From assembly GCA_033064195.1 (NCBI GenBank), contig JARBJD010000172.1:1-64000 (forward strand): a stretch of 64,000 bases of DNA. The letters are read 5' to 3'. The notes beneath the pieces are model-generated. The model searched no databases. It was not told the origin of the DNA and saw nothing but the letters and a program-made list of their open reading frames with translations. Source of the stretch: Blattamonas nauphoetae (taxonomy: Eukaryota > Preaxostyla > Oxymonadida). Positions 22,986-35,028 of the stretch are shown here, piece after piece. The translations under genes and the position numbers were made by a program. Every line of letters begins with the position of its first letter. Positions within the stretch are counted from its first letter, which is position 1.

Positions 22986-24119
22986 TTAGAAGACAAGGGC
23001 GAGGACGGCGAAGAGAGCAGCAACGACAGAAGCAACGCTCTTGGCTCCTTCTGTGTACGCGAATTCGACATTCTCCCACTTGAGGTCATCAACTTCGAGA
23101 GTGGCCTTCAGCTTGACGTCAGAGCCAGCGGGGTATTTGTTCATCTTGGCAACGTCGTAGATGTACTTGACGACGAGCTGTCCCTTGGTGTGGGTCCACT
23201 CGATTCCTTCAGCCTTGTTGAGAACGAAGTCTTCGTTGGAGGCGGGTTTCTCAACAGTTGTCAGCTTGAGGTTCTGCTTGGGTGTCTCCTTGGCGACTTC
23301 AGCTGGAAGAAGACCGTTGACGAAGGTGAGGGAAACATGGTCCTTGGCACCGTCTGCCTTCTCTCCAGCCTTGTCGAGCTTGGGAGTGATGGTCAGCTTG
23401 GTGTAGTCTTCGATGGTGATTGGGCTTCCCTTGATGTAGAATCCAGCGCAAGTGATGGTGTACTCCTCTCCGTAGACAAGAGTGTCTGCTGCTTCGGCGG
23501 CTGCGAGCTTGAACTCGGCGCTTGCTGATTTGTCACCTTTGGCGAAGGTGAAGGTCTTCTTCACTTCCTTCGCGTCTTTGGTCTTTGGGGTGAAAACGGC
23601 TTCGGCTTCAACTTTGGCTTCAGCGGCCTTTTCAATACTGGCGACGATGGTGAGAGTTGTGACAGTCTTTGGTTCGACAGTGACGGTAACCTCAACAAGT
23701 GGTTCCTCGATGGTGATCTCCACAGCTGCGAGAGGTCCTGCTGCTGGGATTGCAGTTTCTGCTTTGTATTGGTAGCTTTTAAGGTTGTATGTTGCTCCGA
23801 ATTGGAGGCTTTTTGTTCCTCCAATACCTGTCAGTGGGCAGGTAACAGTTTTCTTGGTCGCGTCAGGGGCAGGAGTGCTGGCAACCTCGATTGTGACTTC
23901 ATCATCTGCTGCGTTTGCTGATCCAGCGCCCTGTTCAACAAAGATCACAGTGATTTTTGAACTTGCTGGGCAGTCTGTGGCGGCAGCAAATGTGAGGACG
24001 AGATTGGCTGTTCCTTCGTTTGGTACTTGGTCCTCAAGTGCAAGGTCAGTTGGACCGTCTTGAGCATTGCTTACAGATTGGAAATTGGAAGCAGAGAGAA
24101 GAGCAAAGAGGAAGAACAT
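22986..24119 (-). CDS. Secreted, probably GPI-anchored surface protein
   Basis: 377 residues from the ATG at 24119; the upstream in-frame codon at 24143 is GTG and is ignored. Residues 1-20 form a signal peptide (MFFLFALLSASNFQSVSNA). The body is Ala/Val/Thr/Lys-rich with at least three beta-sandwich-like repeats ending in an aromatic-Gly turn (FGATYNL, YGEEYTI, YPAGSDVKL). The C-terminus ends in a short hydrophobic tail after a small-residue site (GAKSVASVVAALFAVLALVF) with no cytoplasmic residues, the classic GPI signal. The frame is intact. Codon use is strikingly biased to AAG, GAG, GCC, GTC and ACC compared with neighbouring genes, suggesting high expression. Family not recognised; probably a lineage-specific coat protein. 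Confidence 0.75.
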   Translation of the reverse strand: MFFLFALLSASNFQSVSNAQDGPTDLALEDQVPNEGTANLVLTFAAATDCPASSKITVIFVEQGAGSANAADDEVTIEVASTPAPDATKKTVTCPLTGIGGTKSLQFGATYNLKSYQYKAETAIPAAGPLAAVEITIEEPLVEVTVTVEPKTVTTLTIVASIEKAAEAKVEAEAVFTPKTKDAKEVKKTFTFAKGDKSASAEFKLAAAEAADTLVYGEEYTITCAGFYIKGSPITIEDYTKLTITPKLDKAGEKADGAKDHVSLTFVNGLLPAEVAKETPKQNLKLTTVEKPASNEDFVLNKAEGIEWTHTKGQLVVKYIYDVAKMNKYPAGSDVKLKATLEVDDLKWENVEFAYTEGAKSVASVVAALFAVLALVF

Positions 24120-25194
24120 TTCTCTTGTTTTTTCAATTCCCACATTTCAAAACTGTCAATAGATTGACTTTGCATTCAGAGGCTCTTTGAGACGAGAAGA
24201 GTCATCAGAAAGTGAAGAGAATGTTGGTGATTCATCATTCATGGCGTCACCACTGAGCGGTTGGTTTGGGTTGACAAATCGATCGGACGATTCAACTGCA
24301 CGTTTCTTTTTACCGTTTGTGGCGACGCACTCACATGCTCTCAGAACATCCACAGGTCAGATTGACGTGATCCGAACTCCGCAACTTGAGCTATGCCAGA
24401 GGAAGTGATCCGGAGAATGGGATAGTGAACTAAGATTTGACGATATTCTTTCGATTGGAAAGTCATTCGGGCAAAATTTGGCAGATAATGAGATTATCAT
24501 TCAGCTATCTGCATATGAACACTCCGTGATGAGAATTCTCCCCATCTCCAGTCAAATGACTGCCCTGCGATGATCATAAATTCAAATTTTGAGAGCCTTA
24601 TTAGATTGCCGTAGATGAATGTTATTTTTGTGGAAACAAGAGAAAAACAAGGATTAAATGTGAACTAATGAAGGAAAGAGCGTGATTGAGTCAGATGTGG
24701 AAAAAAATTACCAATGATAATAAAATTGTCGTTCTGTCACATCCACAGAAGATTATTCTGCGCTATGATGCGTGGAACGTGATATTATTCAGAGTGGGAG
24801 AGTTCTTTCTGCGATGAAGTGATGGAGTCATCGATGAAGCATGAACATTTGCTGATACGAGACATGAGCTGAAAGTGAAAAAAATCCAATCAAAAAATGT
24901 CAATCATTTGTGCTTACAGGTGGAGATACCCAGCTGTTTGACATGTGAAACCGTCTTGGGAGAATTCGAACAACTCAACGTCAAAATCGTCTTCCATTCG
25001 ATATTCAGTCGATCTCTCAGAGACAGATTGGAGACAAGAAACGATTATATGATGATCGTCTCAGAAAATCAGTCTTAGCGTTGCAGACACGAGTTGAAGA
25101 GGTGTAGATCAGAGTGAATGGATTTCTGAGCATGTAGAGATCGATTCGACGGAACGATAGAATGACTTGGATAAAATCAGCCCCAGATCACTGT
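24120..25194. other. No gene seen
   Basis: Intergenic DNA upstream of the surface-protein gene. Short open frames at 24187-24408 and 24875-25078 lack protein-like composition. The promoter of the strongly codon-biased gene at 24119 must lie at the left end of this interval, but no motif stands out. Confidence 0.4.
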
Positions 25195-25239
25195 GTTCAT
25201 CTCGTGCATTCTGGAGAGTTGTTCTGGTCTTCAATATCG

Positions 25240-25860
25240 GTGAAGAAAGGTGATAATGAGAAATCGTGTTGTGAGGTGCAATCGACAAGTGATGGAAACA
25301 CACTCTAGTTCTGATTTGGAGACGCTTGCGTTGAGGGGATATTGGATGAGATTGAGTCAAAAATCTCTCCTGGAAAGCACTTTTTGAGGATGCCGCTTGA
25401 ATGGGTATGGGCGAAATCAGCACAGGACGATGGCTTCATCACGCGGTGAAATCTGATAATGGTGTGTCTCCAGTAATGTTGTGAAGACAGTAAAGGCGAT
25501 GCGAGAGAGGAGGAGCCAAAGTTTCGTTGGACAGTTGGAGATCTCCAAGATAAGAGTCGTGAATGGTTCAAATCTGAGAGAACATGTATCACCTGAAAGC
25601 ATTGGAAACAGGGACAACAGTTCCGAAACTGATTCTCTCTCTGAATCTGTGAGGAATAAGGCTTTGTTTGGGAACAAAAATGGGTTGGTCGACAGAGAGA
25701 AGAGAATTCTGGCACTCCAGTGCGGTCACTACGCCGTTTTCATCAGAAGGAAGTCGTAGGATCAACGCGGAAGAGAGAAAATTCGATTTGTGACGGAAAG
25801 AGAACCTGTCATTTTTGAAGAACATGATCCGCCTTGTGGATGTAATATGACGACCTCTGT
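25240..25860 (+). pseudogene. Decayed gene remnant in the left arm, family unknown
   Basis: The same protein-like sequence occurs on the minus strand of the right arm (31960-32640). Shared segments include CVEGILDEIESKISPGKH, RSQSFVGQLEI and LREHVSPESIG. Substitutions between arms are conservative in this frame (Arg/Lys, Glu/Asp, Ile/Val), more so than in the opposite strand, which suggests this was once the coding strand. This arm has several internal stops. No family recognised. Confidence 0.35.
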
Positions 25861-27505
25861 GTTGGTACGCAATCCATTCTGAAGGATCCGATGGAAATAG
25901 TGGTCGCTCGAGGTGAGTGGGTCGACAAGGAACGACAGTCCTTGGATACGATCCTGATTCGGAGCGGAGCATATCCATAGCAGTCTCAGATATTTTGGCG
26001 ATCGAAAAGCAGGATGTGAAGTCATAGAATCCACAAATCAGTCTAATTGAGACGGTTCGAAGGCGACTTCTGAGGCGTAGTTCTGTGAGACTCCCTTTCG
26101 GATTTTGAAGATCTGAAGCAAATATGAGCAACAGACAGGCAACTTCAACGGAGTGGTCCAAACAAATGATGGATAGTGTTTCCAAACGAAGCTGAATTCT
26201 TATGTCGGCTGATCTGACGCTCGGAATTCACCAAACTGGGTTATATCTCCGATTTTCTCATACTCTAAATCACAAAATTCCGACCACGATAAGAAAGATG
26301 CTGTTTAGCGAAGTTTTAACAGGAATGATGGCATGATCGTGATTATTTTGGATGTTAGTGATCTTTCGATCGAACAAGAACATCCATTCCATCTCGCGCC
26401 ACATGAAAACGTCATGGATGGGAGTGCGGCGTTCTGATAGTATCGTTGGAGATGGACAACGGCAATGCTTGAACTGAAATGAAATATTGAGGTCGCTGAA
26501 CCTCACACAAACACCTCCACAATCAAACAGAGATGGTCCATGAAACGGCGGACACACTTTGCTGTGTGTGACGAGCAATCTCCAGCTGCGACAGCCCAAT
26601 TCTTGAATTAGTGCTCGGAGCGATGTGGATCGTCTACTACCATATGTACATCCTCAGTGAATGACGATGCATGTTCAGCATCAGATCCTTCTCTCATATT
26701 ATCACCAACTTGGATCTGGCCAGAAAACAGGGCTCGATCATTCAAAACTCTCTTCATTCGTCTCTGAATCCTTTCACCATGGGCATGCCAATCCTTCCAT
26801 TGAATGTACTGGCTACAATGGAATAAAGTGTCCATTGAGTCACTCCTTGAAGACATCGCCAAGGATCGTCTCTGCAGACGCTTCTATATCCACTAAGGCT
26901 GTTTGTGCCTTATTCAAACACCACTTCTGCACAAAACAATTACTTAAAGTCGGTTTTCTCGATATTCACGTGAATATTGTCCATATTGATTCATTTCCTC
27001 ACTCCAAAGACAAAACAATCCCCAATCCATGACCTGAGCATATTATCCCCAATTTCAAAGCATGCATCTTGAACAAAGCTTCTCAGGGAAGCGAATTCTC
27101 TGTTCTACCATGGCCAAAACGCGATCCACCTTGATAATTAGAACACGTTCCGACAATCGGATGTCCCAATTATGACAGATTCATCGGGCACTCGATCTAT
27201 AATTTCAACATCAACATTCCTCGACTGCTTCGTCGTGTTGTATTCGCTGATAAACATGTCCTAGTTCCACAATGTCCACAATCACAATGAAACCCCCAAT
27301 CCTCGCTTCAACTCTGCACACTGGCAGAGTCGGTCCAGCCACTGTAAATCAGGAGTGAATACGAACGAAGTGGAGAGCGAAACCGCCCCAATGTTCTCTT
27401 CGTTGTTCCGTTTCTTCGTCGACTCCATTCCGACCATTCACTCGACATCATCACACTTTTCGTGGATTCACGTGTCCTCCACTTCGGTCAGTGAGCAAGT
27501 CATGA

Positions 27506-28149
27506 TAGTGGTGTTAGAAACCCGCTCTGGTCCATAAACCCGCAACCAGCGTGATAAAACCGCCACTTGTTTCATGATGTGTTATCTTTCTCTCATATCC
27601 TCTTTTATTTGACTTAAAGCGCATTTTATGATGAAATAAAAACAAGAATCCATCAGAGAGAAGTGAACTTGGAGGCAATGGGCCTGTTTTCAAATCAAGA
27701 TGTGTCAAATCCAACACTGGATCTGATTCATGAGATCCTTCTGAAGAAAAAGTGTTTCCGGACAAAGAACCCTCCTCAAAAGGACCACTCAATCAACTCA
27801 AATGATCGTTTTCCATCAATTTGTTCGAAAAGGATTCTGAGGAAGAAGAGAACACAATGAAACGAAAAAGACACATTGCCCACGTCAACTGTCAACAAAG
27901 AACGATGTGCACGACAACAAATCCAGAATGAAGAGGGATATGATGCCAGCGAACCATCTCGAGAATGATCTGTGTTGGTTTCGTCACTTCACAGTTATTT
28001 GTGTTTTATTGTATTCGGAAAAGTGAGAAAAATAGAGGGCAATGTGAAGAAATGGTGAAAGAACGTGATTATGACGAAGATCGTTCGGTTGCGGTTTTTT
28101 GGACTCCCGTTGCGGCTTTCTGAACGCGGGCGGGTTTCTAACACTACTA
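27506..28149. mobile_element. MITE 1, 644 bp, 3-bp target duplication
   Basis: The 20-bp terminal inverted repeats TAGTGGTGTTAGAAACCCGC and TAGTAGTGTTAGAAACCCGC differ at one base. TGA flanks both sides (27503-27505, 28150-28152). The right arm of the inverted duplication has the undisturbed site (GTCATGAGACCCC, read on its reverse strand), proving insertion after the duplication. A 3-bp duplication fits PIF/Harbinger-type or related elements. No coding capacity. Confidence 0.85.
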
Positions 28150-28493
28150 TGAGACCCCTCGTCACAATTCGCCAGACTTCAACCCTGATGCCATCGTTCT
28201 CTTTCGCTCTCCCCTCGCACCCATTTCTTCCTTCCTGGTGCTTCAAACGATGCTCACAATCTGAAATCATGTTGAGCAATCTGACAAGATTTCCGATTCG
28301 TCCCAGAAGTCCCCAAACAGCCATACTGTTTCGCCACCAGACTCGTCCATCAACTCTCGTGTCCCAGACATGCAGACTGCTTCAAAGACGAACAATCGGC
28401 AGTGATTGGAATGATCCCTTCATTTCTGCCACTTTTTTGTTCGCAACCGAATCCATGACTATTTTGTCAGCGAATTGCGTTTTGGATCTTCAA

Positions 28494-28875
28494 CTGTCAC
28501 TCCGGCTTCCGGTTCTTGGGTCTTGAAACAAGGAATAAAGGGTGCGATCAGACAACACATTCATTTAACTCCATTTCAGTTTTTTTAACTATTCCACAAA
28601 ACTGCAGTTCAAAACTTCTCTAATTGAATCAATGATTTAGTGATCGTTGTTCAGCTATCGTTGGTGAGATCTGCTCTAAGCGAACCCAGAATTCACTCCG
28701 ATCATCACACAATTCCGACCTCACAACAGCTTTCACTTCAAATACTGTCCCTTGTTTCTCCTATCTCATTTTCGTAACTTGTTTCCCTTCATCATTAACC
28801 TAAATTCGCAAAACACCAACGATCTAACCTTACCTCAATTTGGCAAGACCCAAGAACCGGAAGCCGGAGTGACAG
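28494..28875. mobile_element. MITE 2, 382 bp, 32-bp perfect inverted ends
   Basis: Perfect 32-bp terminal inverted repeats begin CTGTCACTCCGGCTTCCGG. Comparison with the right arm, where this sequence is missing, gives an apparent 2-bp AA duplication and a clean insertion between GGATCTTCAA and TTGTCATC. No coding capacity. The perfect repeats imply a young insertion. Confidence 0.75.
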
Positions 28876-28943
28876 AATTGTCATCAAATGAAACAAGATG
28901 TTCTGTCCCCACCAGCCTCAGCAGATCTTTGTGAAATACGTTC

Positions 28944-29465
28944 ATAATCGAAGCTGTAGTCTCCCTCAATTCAATTAGGGCGCTGAACAGGCTCACGAAG
29001 ATCTGTCACCTTCCATCGCCTCAGCAGAGCTGTTTGCAGGACATTGATTATTCCCAGTGAATCAAGGTCGATGTAGAGAGTGGGATTATGGAGAAGGATG
29101 ATGCAGAAGTCTTCTGTGATTGTCCATTCACATCAGATCCAGAAATGTGACACATTTCATCATTTCACCTTTAAATGACATTTTTTCTCCATTTTTTCAA
29201 TTTAGAGTTTGTCATGACTCTGTAGTATCTTTAACTTTGACAAAAATATCCTTTAGTCTTGTGCAGACAAGAAGCTGCTTTCTTTCTGAGTCTTCCTGTC
29301 TTGAATGATAAAAATAGAGGCTTTCTGTAAAGAGGATATCTCTCCACACAGGCAGTTTGTCACAAGAGTGATGTCGATCAACTGGTGCTGATGATCGGAA
29401 AACAAAAACAGAATAGAAGACACAATGAACGTGTAAAAGAGAACAAATGTGCTGTGGCCTGTTAC
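28944..29465. other. Spacer between the arms of the inverted duplication
   Basis: About 520 bp of unique sequence at the palindrome centre. No gene seen. The innermost paired sequence (AACAAGATGTTCTGTCCCCA on both sides) borders it directly, so this is the loop of the palindrome. Confidence 0.5.
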
Positions 29466-32400
29466 GAACGTACTTCACAAAGATCTGCTGAGGCAGGTGG
29501 GGACAGAACATCTTGTTTCATCTGATGGCAACTCAAGATGAGTAATTCTCAATGAAATGATGCAAATTATATATGAGCGTGGAAAAAAATCAAATTTTAC
29601 AGAATTAAGATTTAGTTGTTGAGTACACATGAGAAAGATGAATTTATAGATTTCAAGCCTGATCGCGCATGAAATGGCCTTTTTAAGATCAACACATTTT
29701 TGCATACTTTTTATTGCAAAACAAGTTCTAAGACAGGGAAAGGATGGAAAACAACAAAAAAAGAGGTCTCCATGTGAGACAATGGAAATAAACCGTCCAT
29801 TAAAGAGAAAAATGGAAAAAACGTGAGATGTTTGGGTTGATCGAGACAACTTTAATGTTTTTTGAAAATGAAAAAAAGTTCAGTAATGATGTATTTCGGT
29901 ATGATAGACGAAAAAAGATGATTTTTTAGGAGAGTTTCTGCGTCTGTGCGATTTTGTGACGCTTGGATTATTTCATTGAGAATTACACAGATCCAAAACG
30001 CAATTCGCTGACAAAATAGTCATGGATTCGGTTGCGAACAAAAAAGTGGCAGAAATGAAGGGATCATTCCAATCACTGCCGATTGTTCGTCTTTGAAGCA
30101 GTCTGCATGTCTGGGACACGAGAGTTGATGGACGAGTCTGGTGGCGAAACAGTATGGCTGTTTGGGGACTTCTGGGACGAATCGGAAATCTTGTCAGATT
30201 GCTCAACATGATTTCAGATTGTGAGCATCGTTTGAAGCACCAGGAAGGAAGAAATGGGTGCGAGGGGAGAGCGAAAGAGAACGATGGCATCAGGGTTGAA
30301 GTCTGGCGAATTGTGACGAGGGGTCTCATGACTTGCTCACTGACCGAAGTGGAGGACACGTGAATCCACGAAAAGTGTGATGATGTCGAGTGAATGGTCG
30401 GAATGGAGTCGACGAAGAAACGGAACAACGAAGAGAACATTGGGGCGGTTTCGCTCTCCACTTCGTTCGTATTCACTCCTGATTTACAGTGGCTGGACCG
30501 ACTCTGCCAGTGTGCAGAGTTGAAGCGAGGATTGGGGGTTTCATTGTGATTGTGGACATTGTGGAACTAGGACATGTTTATCAGCGAATACAACACGACG
30601 AAGCAGTCGAGGAATGTTGATGTTGAAATTGTAGATCGAGTGTCCTATGAATCTGTCATAATTGGGACATTCGATTTTCGGATCGTGTTCAAATAAACAA
30701 GGTGGATTGTGTTCTGGCCATGGTAGAACAGAGAATTCGCTTCCCCGAGAAGCTTTGTTCAAGACGCATGCTTTGAATTGGGGATCATATGTTCAGGTCG
30801 AGTATTGGGGATCGTTTTGTCTTTGGAGTGAGGAAATGATGAATATGGACAATCATCTCGGGAATATCGAGAAAAACGACTATAAGCAATTTGTTTGTGC
30901 TGGTGCGGTGTTTGAATAAGGCACAAACATCCGTAGTGGAGTGAGAAGCGTCTGCAGAGACGATCCTTGGCGATGTCTTCAAGGAGTGGCTAAGTGGACA
31001 CTTGATTCCATTGTAGCCAGTACATTCAATGGAAGGATTGACAAGCCCAAGGTGAAAGGATTCAGAGTCGAATGAAGAGAGTTTTGAATGATCGAGCCCT
31101 GTTTTCTGGTTAGCTCCAAAATGGTGATAATATGAGAGAAAGATTTACTGCTGAGCATTTATGGTCATTTACTGTGGATGTACATATGGTAGTAGACGAT
31201 CCACATCGCTCCGAGCACTAATTCAAGAATTGGGCTGTCGCAACATGAGATAGCAAGTCACACACAGCAAAGTGTGTCCGCCGTTTCATGGTCCATCTCT
31301 GTTTGATTGTGGAGGTGTTTGTGTGAGGTTCAGTGACCTCAATAGTTCATTTCAGTTCAAGCAAGGTCATTGACCATCACCAACGATACTATCAGAACGC
31401 CGCACTCCCATCCATGACGTTTTCATGTGGCGCGAGATGGAATGGATGTTCTTGTTCGATCGAAAGATCACTGGAATCCGAAATCATCAAGATCATGCCA
31501 TCATTCCTGTCAAATCTTCCCTAAATAGTGTCATTCTTGCCGTAATCTGAATGTTGCAATTGAGAACGTGAGAAAACCGGAGATATACCCCAATTTGGTG
31601 AATTCCGAGCATCAGATCAGCTGACACAAGAAAACAGCTTCGCATGGAAACACTATCCATCATTTGTTTGCACCACTCCGTTGGAGTTGCCTGTCTGTTG
31701 CTCATATTTGCTTCAGATCTTCGAAATCCGAAAGGGTGTCTCACAGAACAAAGTCTCAGAAGTCGCCTTCGAACCGTCTCAATTAGACTGATTTGTGGAT
31801 TCTATGACTTCACATCCTGCTTTTCGATCGCCAAAATATCTGAGACTGCTATGGATATGCTCCGCTCCGAATCAGGATCGTATCCAAGGACTGTCGTTCC
31901 TTGTCGACCCACTCACCTCGAGCGACCACTATTTCCATCGGATCCTTCAGAATGGATGGCATGCCAACACGGAGGTCGTCAAAATAGATACACAATGCGG
32001 ATCATGTTCATCAATAAAGACAGGTTCACTTTCCGTCACAAATCGAACTGTATCTCTTCCGCGTTGATCCTGCGACTTCTTTTTGATCAAAACGGCGTAG
32101 TGACAACAATTGAGCACCTGAAGTGTCTTCTCTCCGTCGACCAACTCATTGTTGTGCCCAAACACAGCCTTCTTCCTCACAGATTCAGAGAGAGAATCAG
32201 TGTCGGAACTGTAGTCCCCGTTTCCAATGCTTTCAGGTGATACATGTTCTCTCAGATTTGAACCATTCACGACTCACACCTTGGAGATCTCCAACTGTCC
32301 AACGAAACTTTGGCTCCTCCTCTCTCGCATCGCCTTTACTGTCTTCACAACATTACTGGAGACACATCATTATCATATTACACCGCATAATGAAGCCATC

Positions 32401-32635
32401 GTCCTGTTCTGATTTTGCCCATACCCATTCAGGTCTTGTCCTCAAAACGTGCTTTCCAGGAGAGATTTTTGACTCAATCTCATCCAATATCCCCTCAACA
32501 CAAGCATCTCCAAATGAGAACTGGAATATGTTCCCATCCCTTGTTGATTTCACCTCACAACACGATTTCTCTCTGTCGCCTTTCTTCGTCGATATCGACG
32601 ACCAGACCAACCGCCACAATGAATGTGATGTTCGA
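29466..32635 (-). repeat. Right arm of the 2.7-kb inverted duplication
   Basis: Reverse-complement partner of 25195-28943. It lacks MITE 1 and MITE 2 and so preserves their empty sites, but it contains its own insertion at 29540-29988. Sequence identity with the left arm is high near the centre and visibly lower toward the outer limit near 32635. Confidence 0.8.
29540..29988. mobile_element. Element E3, copy 1 (449 bp, 4-bp target duplication)
   Basis: The inverted ends GAGTAATTCTCAATGAAAT and its near-complement are flanked by AGAT on both sides (29536-29539, 29989-29992). The left arm of the duplication keeps the empty site. A second copy at 48627-53227 has the same ends and interior and is flanked by AAGT, so the 4-bp duplication is a family property. 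No coding capacity. The superfamily is not assigned. Confidence 0.8.
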
Positions 32636-32640
32636 CTCGA
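31960..32640 (-). pseudogene. Decayed gene remnant in the right arm
   Basis: Counterpart of the remnant at 25240-25860 and better preserved: frames of 108-109 codons read DREKSCCEVKSTRDGNIF, ILDEIESKISPGKHVL, then VSPESIGNGDYSSDTDSL and RGRDTVRFVTESEPV. Separate frames and stops show it is no longer functional. No domain recognised. The opposite strand is also open for 198 codons here and in the other arm, but the substitution pattern favours this strand. Confidence 0.35.
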
Positions 32641-34029
32641 ATAGAAGTGCGTGTCTGAAGCTGCAGAGCACATCACTAACAACCCCCCTATTCAACCAAC
32701 CACAAAATCACAATCCCTCGAACGTGAGTCAGTTCATGCAGCAATGGAAGGCCCCTGAAATTATGAAAACCAAAAAAGGGACAAATGTCCCATCAACCAA
32801 CCCATCAACAGATAAACACACATCGAGCTGATATGTATCGGCTTGGCCTGTTTTGTGAGTGATAACTATGAAAGCTCAATGACAGCTCAGATCTTGGAGA
32901 TACCATCATCTTTCGAGCAAAAACTATGAATTTTTGAAAATACACTGTTTGAAGGAACGTTCTTTTGGACGAATAAACATTGATGAATCCTTGGAGGAAA
33001 CGATCGAACCATGGTTTTTCGTATTTCCTGGTCTCTGACTCTTTCTTTCCTGAATGGTAATCAATATCCATATTTCTAGTCACTAATTCGATACTACCAC
33101 CCATTCTATCCCCAAAATCCAGAAATACTCAACCAATCACCAAAAAAAACGTCAAGGTTGAAAAATGAAGAGCTCAGGGAAGGAGTCATATTTAATATCG
33201 TTATCGAACGAGAGAGGCGATCAATGGATTGTTATCTCACACGTGCTGATTGTGTGCACCCAACGAACAGATCCTCATCCCGACTATCATTCCACCTGGT
33301 TCGTTCAGGATTCGCTGGTTCCGTTCATCCTCTAAATCGACAAGGGCTCATTCTCTATTGATTGCTTTGCCTTCTACGTTTAGAAACCGTTGAGTTGATG
33401 ATGATTTTGCTCTCGCTGTTGCACATCCTTCACGCAAAGGATCCTGTTGACAGGGAAACCTGAATCGTGTTTGCTGAGCAATCAATGCAAAATTTGAATG
33501 ACTCTAGCTCTGAAGAATCTGGGACTCAGTTCGACTCAGGATGATTTTCGACCGAATCATTTCCGACTGTATCCGGGACGTCAAAAAAACTTTCTGGAGG
33601 CACCATGCCGGATGAAGGAAAAATATAGTTCTAATCTTCTCCCCTTCACTTTCTCCCACAATGAACCTTCACTTTCTGAAATCAGATAAAACAGGAAGGT
33701 CTAAGAAGTCGAGAGTGAGGTGATCGTGCGTGTGATCTCAAAATCTTGATGAATCATGAAGATAAGATAATTTTGTCGAACATTCAGGAATTAACGATGC
33801 TTAAACAAATAATGACGAAGAGTGAGGATTGACGGCTCCCATTTGGGAGGAGCGGGTGGAACGAGGAAGGGAAGTGTGGTGTCGATGAAGGGAGACTGGG
33901 GGAGAGAAGACCCAAAGCATTCTAGCAATGTATGAGGTGACATCAAAGCTGAAAAATAAGTCAGACAAACAGTGCTGTCCAAAAGAAGTCAGAAACAGGG
34001 CGGGGAGGTTGGATGGTTCTTGTTTGTTT
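32640..34029. other. No gene seen
   Basis: AT-rich intergenic DNA between the inverted duplication and the ARM-like gene fragment. Short open frames (for example 33158-33361 and 33498-33689) show no motif. No repeat with recognisable ends was found. Confidence 0.4.
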
Positions 34030-35028
34030 CTACGAAAGTGGCGGAAGGTTCAAGCCCTGCAGATTGCTCCATTCCATCGATATGAGAACAATATGGAATC
34101 CTGATTCTTGTTTTCGGTTATTTTGCAGCTTTTCTTCCATCACATCTTCAATGCCTTCCAATCTCATCATTCGATTCACTATCTTCCCCAGCTGTCGCAC
34201 TTGTCCGCCTTTTTCGTTCCTTTCCCACTGAATCCCGTTCATGTGATACAGAAAATTCCAGATTGATTCATCATCTTCGATGTATGTGAGACAACTTGTG
34301 ATCGTGAGAACGACTGGCATATTCAGGACGAAATCCATTGTCGGGGGGTAATAAGGAGGTATTCGGAGGAGCTGGGCAAGAAAATTTATAAATTCAGCTG
34401 ACTGCTCGCCATCGATGATCGAATAGCGGTTCATGCACAAATGGCAAATGTACTGCTCGGAAGGAGTGAGAACTTGCTTTAAAACCGTCTCGTGAACAGC
34501 TTGTTGTTTGTTGTCATCTTCAATTTTGAGATTGGTGAGACCATTCGGAGTTGCGAGCCAGATTGATTCGCGGATGGTTTTCAGGAGGTTAATGTGGATA
34601 TCTTCTGCGATGGCAAAGGAAAGAGATTGTGGATTGAGAGTTCTGACGAGTTGAGGGATCATATCAGCCTTGACGAGTGCAAGATTTACTCTTAATGAAC
34701 ATTCCTTGATCAGAGAATGGAACATCTCCACCGATGCGGCAGCGATGTCCTGACTGGGTGAGGAAATGAGAACCACAATGGATTGTATGAAGTTCATCAA
34801 GGATTCATGGGTGGTTTGTCCAAGGCTATCGAGAAAAGCATCTGCTGTTGATTGATTCTGACGACTCAGATATTCCAGAAGTTTCACGGTTTTCGCTTCC
34901 AAAGAAGCATCAAGTGCAGGGTGCAAGTTCACAGTGGCAACAAGAGACCGAAATAGAACGGCTTGTCCGTGTGGAGTTTCAGGTACTTCTCCGCTCCAAT
35001 TCAGGAAATGAGAGCATTCTTCAAAACG
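34030..35028 (-). pseudogene. ARM-like family gene, 5' end missing or behind an unidentified intron
   Basis: About 333 codons, open from 35028 to a stop at 34030, almost entirely helical. It follows the family order I know from Blattamonas: HFLNWSGEVPETPHGQAVLF, SLMNFIQSIVVLISSPSQDI, LVRTLNPQSLSFAIAEDIHI, SEQYICHLCMNRYSIIDGEQ, QVRQLGKIVNRMMRLEGIED. The reading frame has no ATG near its upstream limit and meets a TAA at 35029-35031. Either a short intron with acceptor TTTTGAAG joins an upstream exon, or the gene has lost its start. A third family member in this window, on the opposite strand to the other two. Confidence 0.6.

Larger units (their letters stand above)
25195..28943 (+). repeat. 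Left arm of a 2.7-kb inverted duplication
   Basis: Matches the reverse complement of 29466-32635 at high identity over about 2.7 kb once later insertions are removed (27506-28149 and 28494-28875 here). Approximate outer limit 25195. The arms are separated by about 520 bp (28944-29465). The duplication carries a decayed gene-like segment at 25240-25860 and no intact gene. Confidence 0.8.

Noticed and set aside
25589-26185. 198-codon open frame on the minus strand, also open for 198 codons in the right arm at 31644-32240
   Set aside because: Equal length follows from duplication. Differences between arms are radical in this frame and conservative on the other strand, so it is probably an antisense shadow of a decayed gene.
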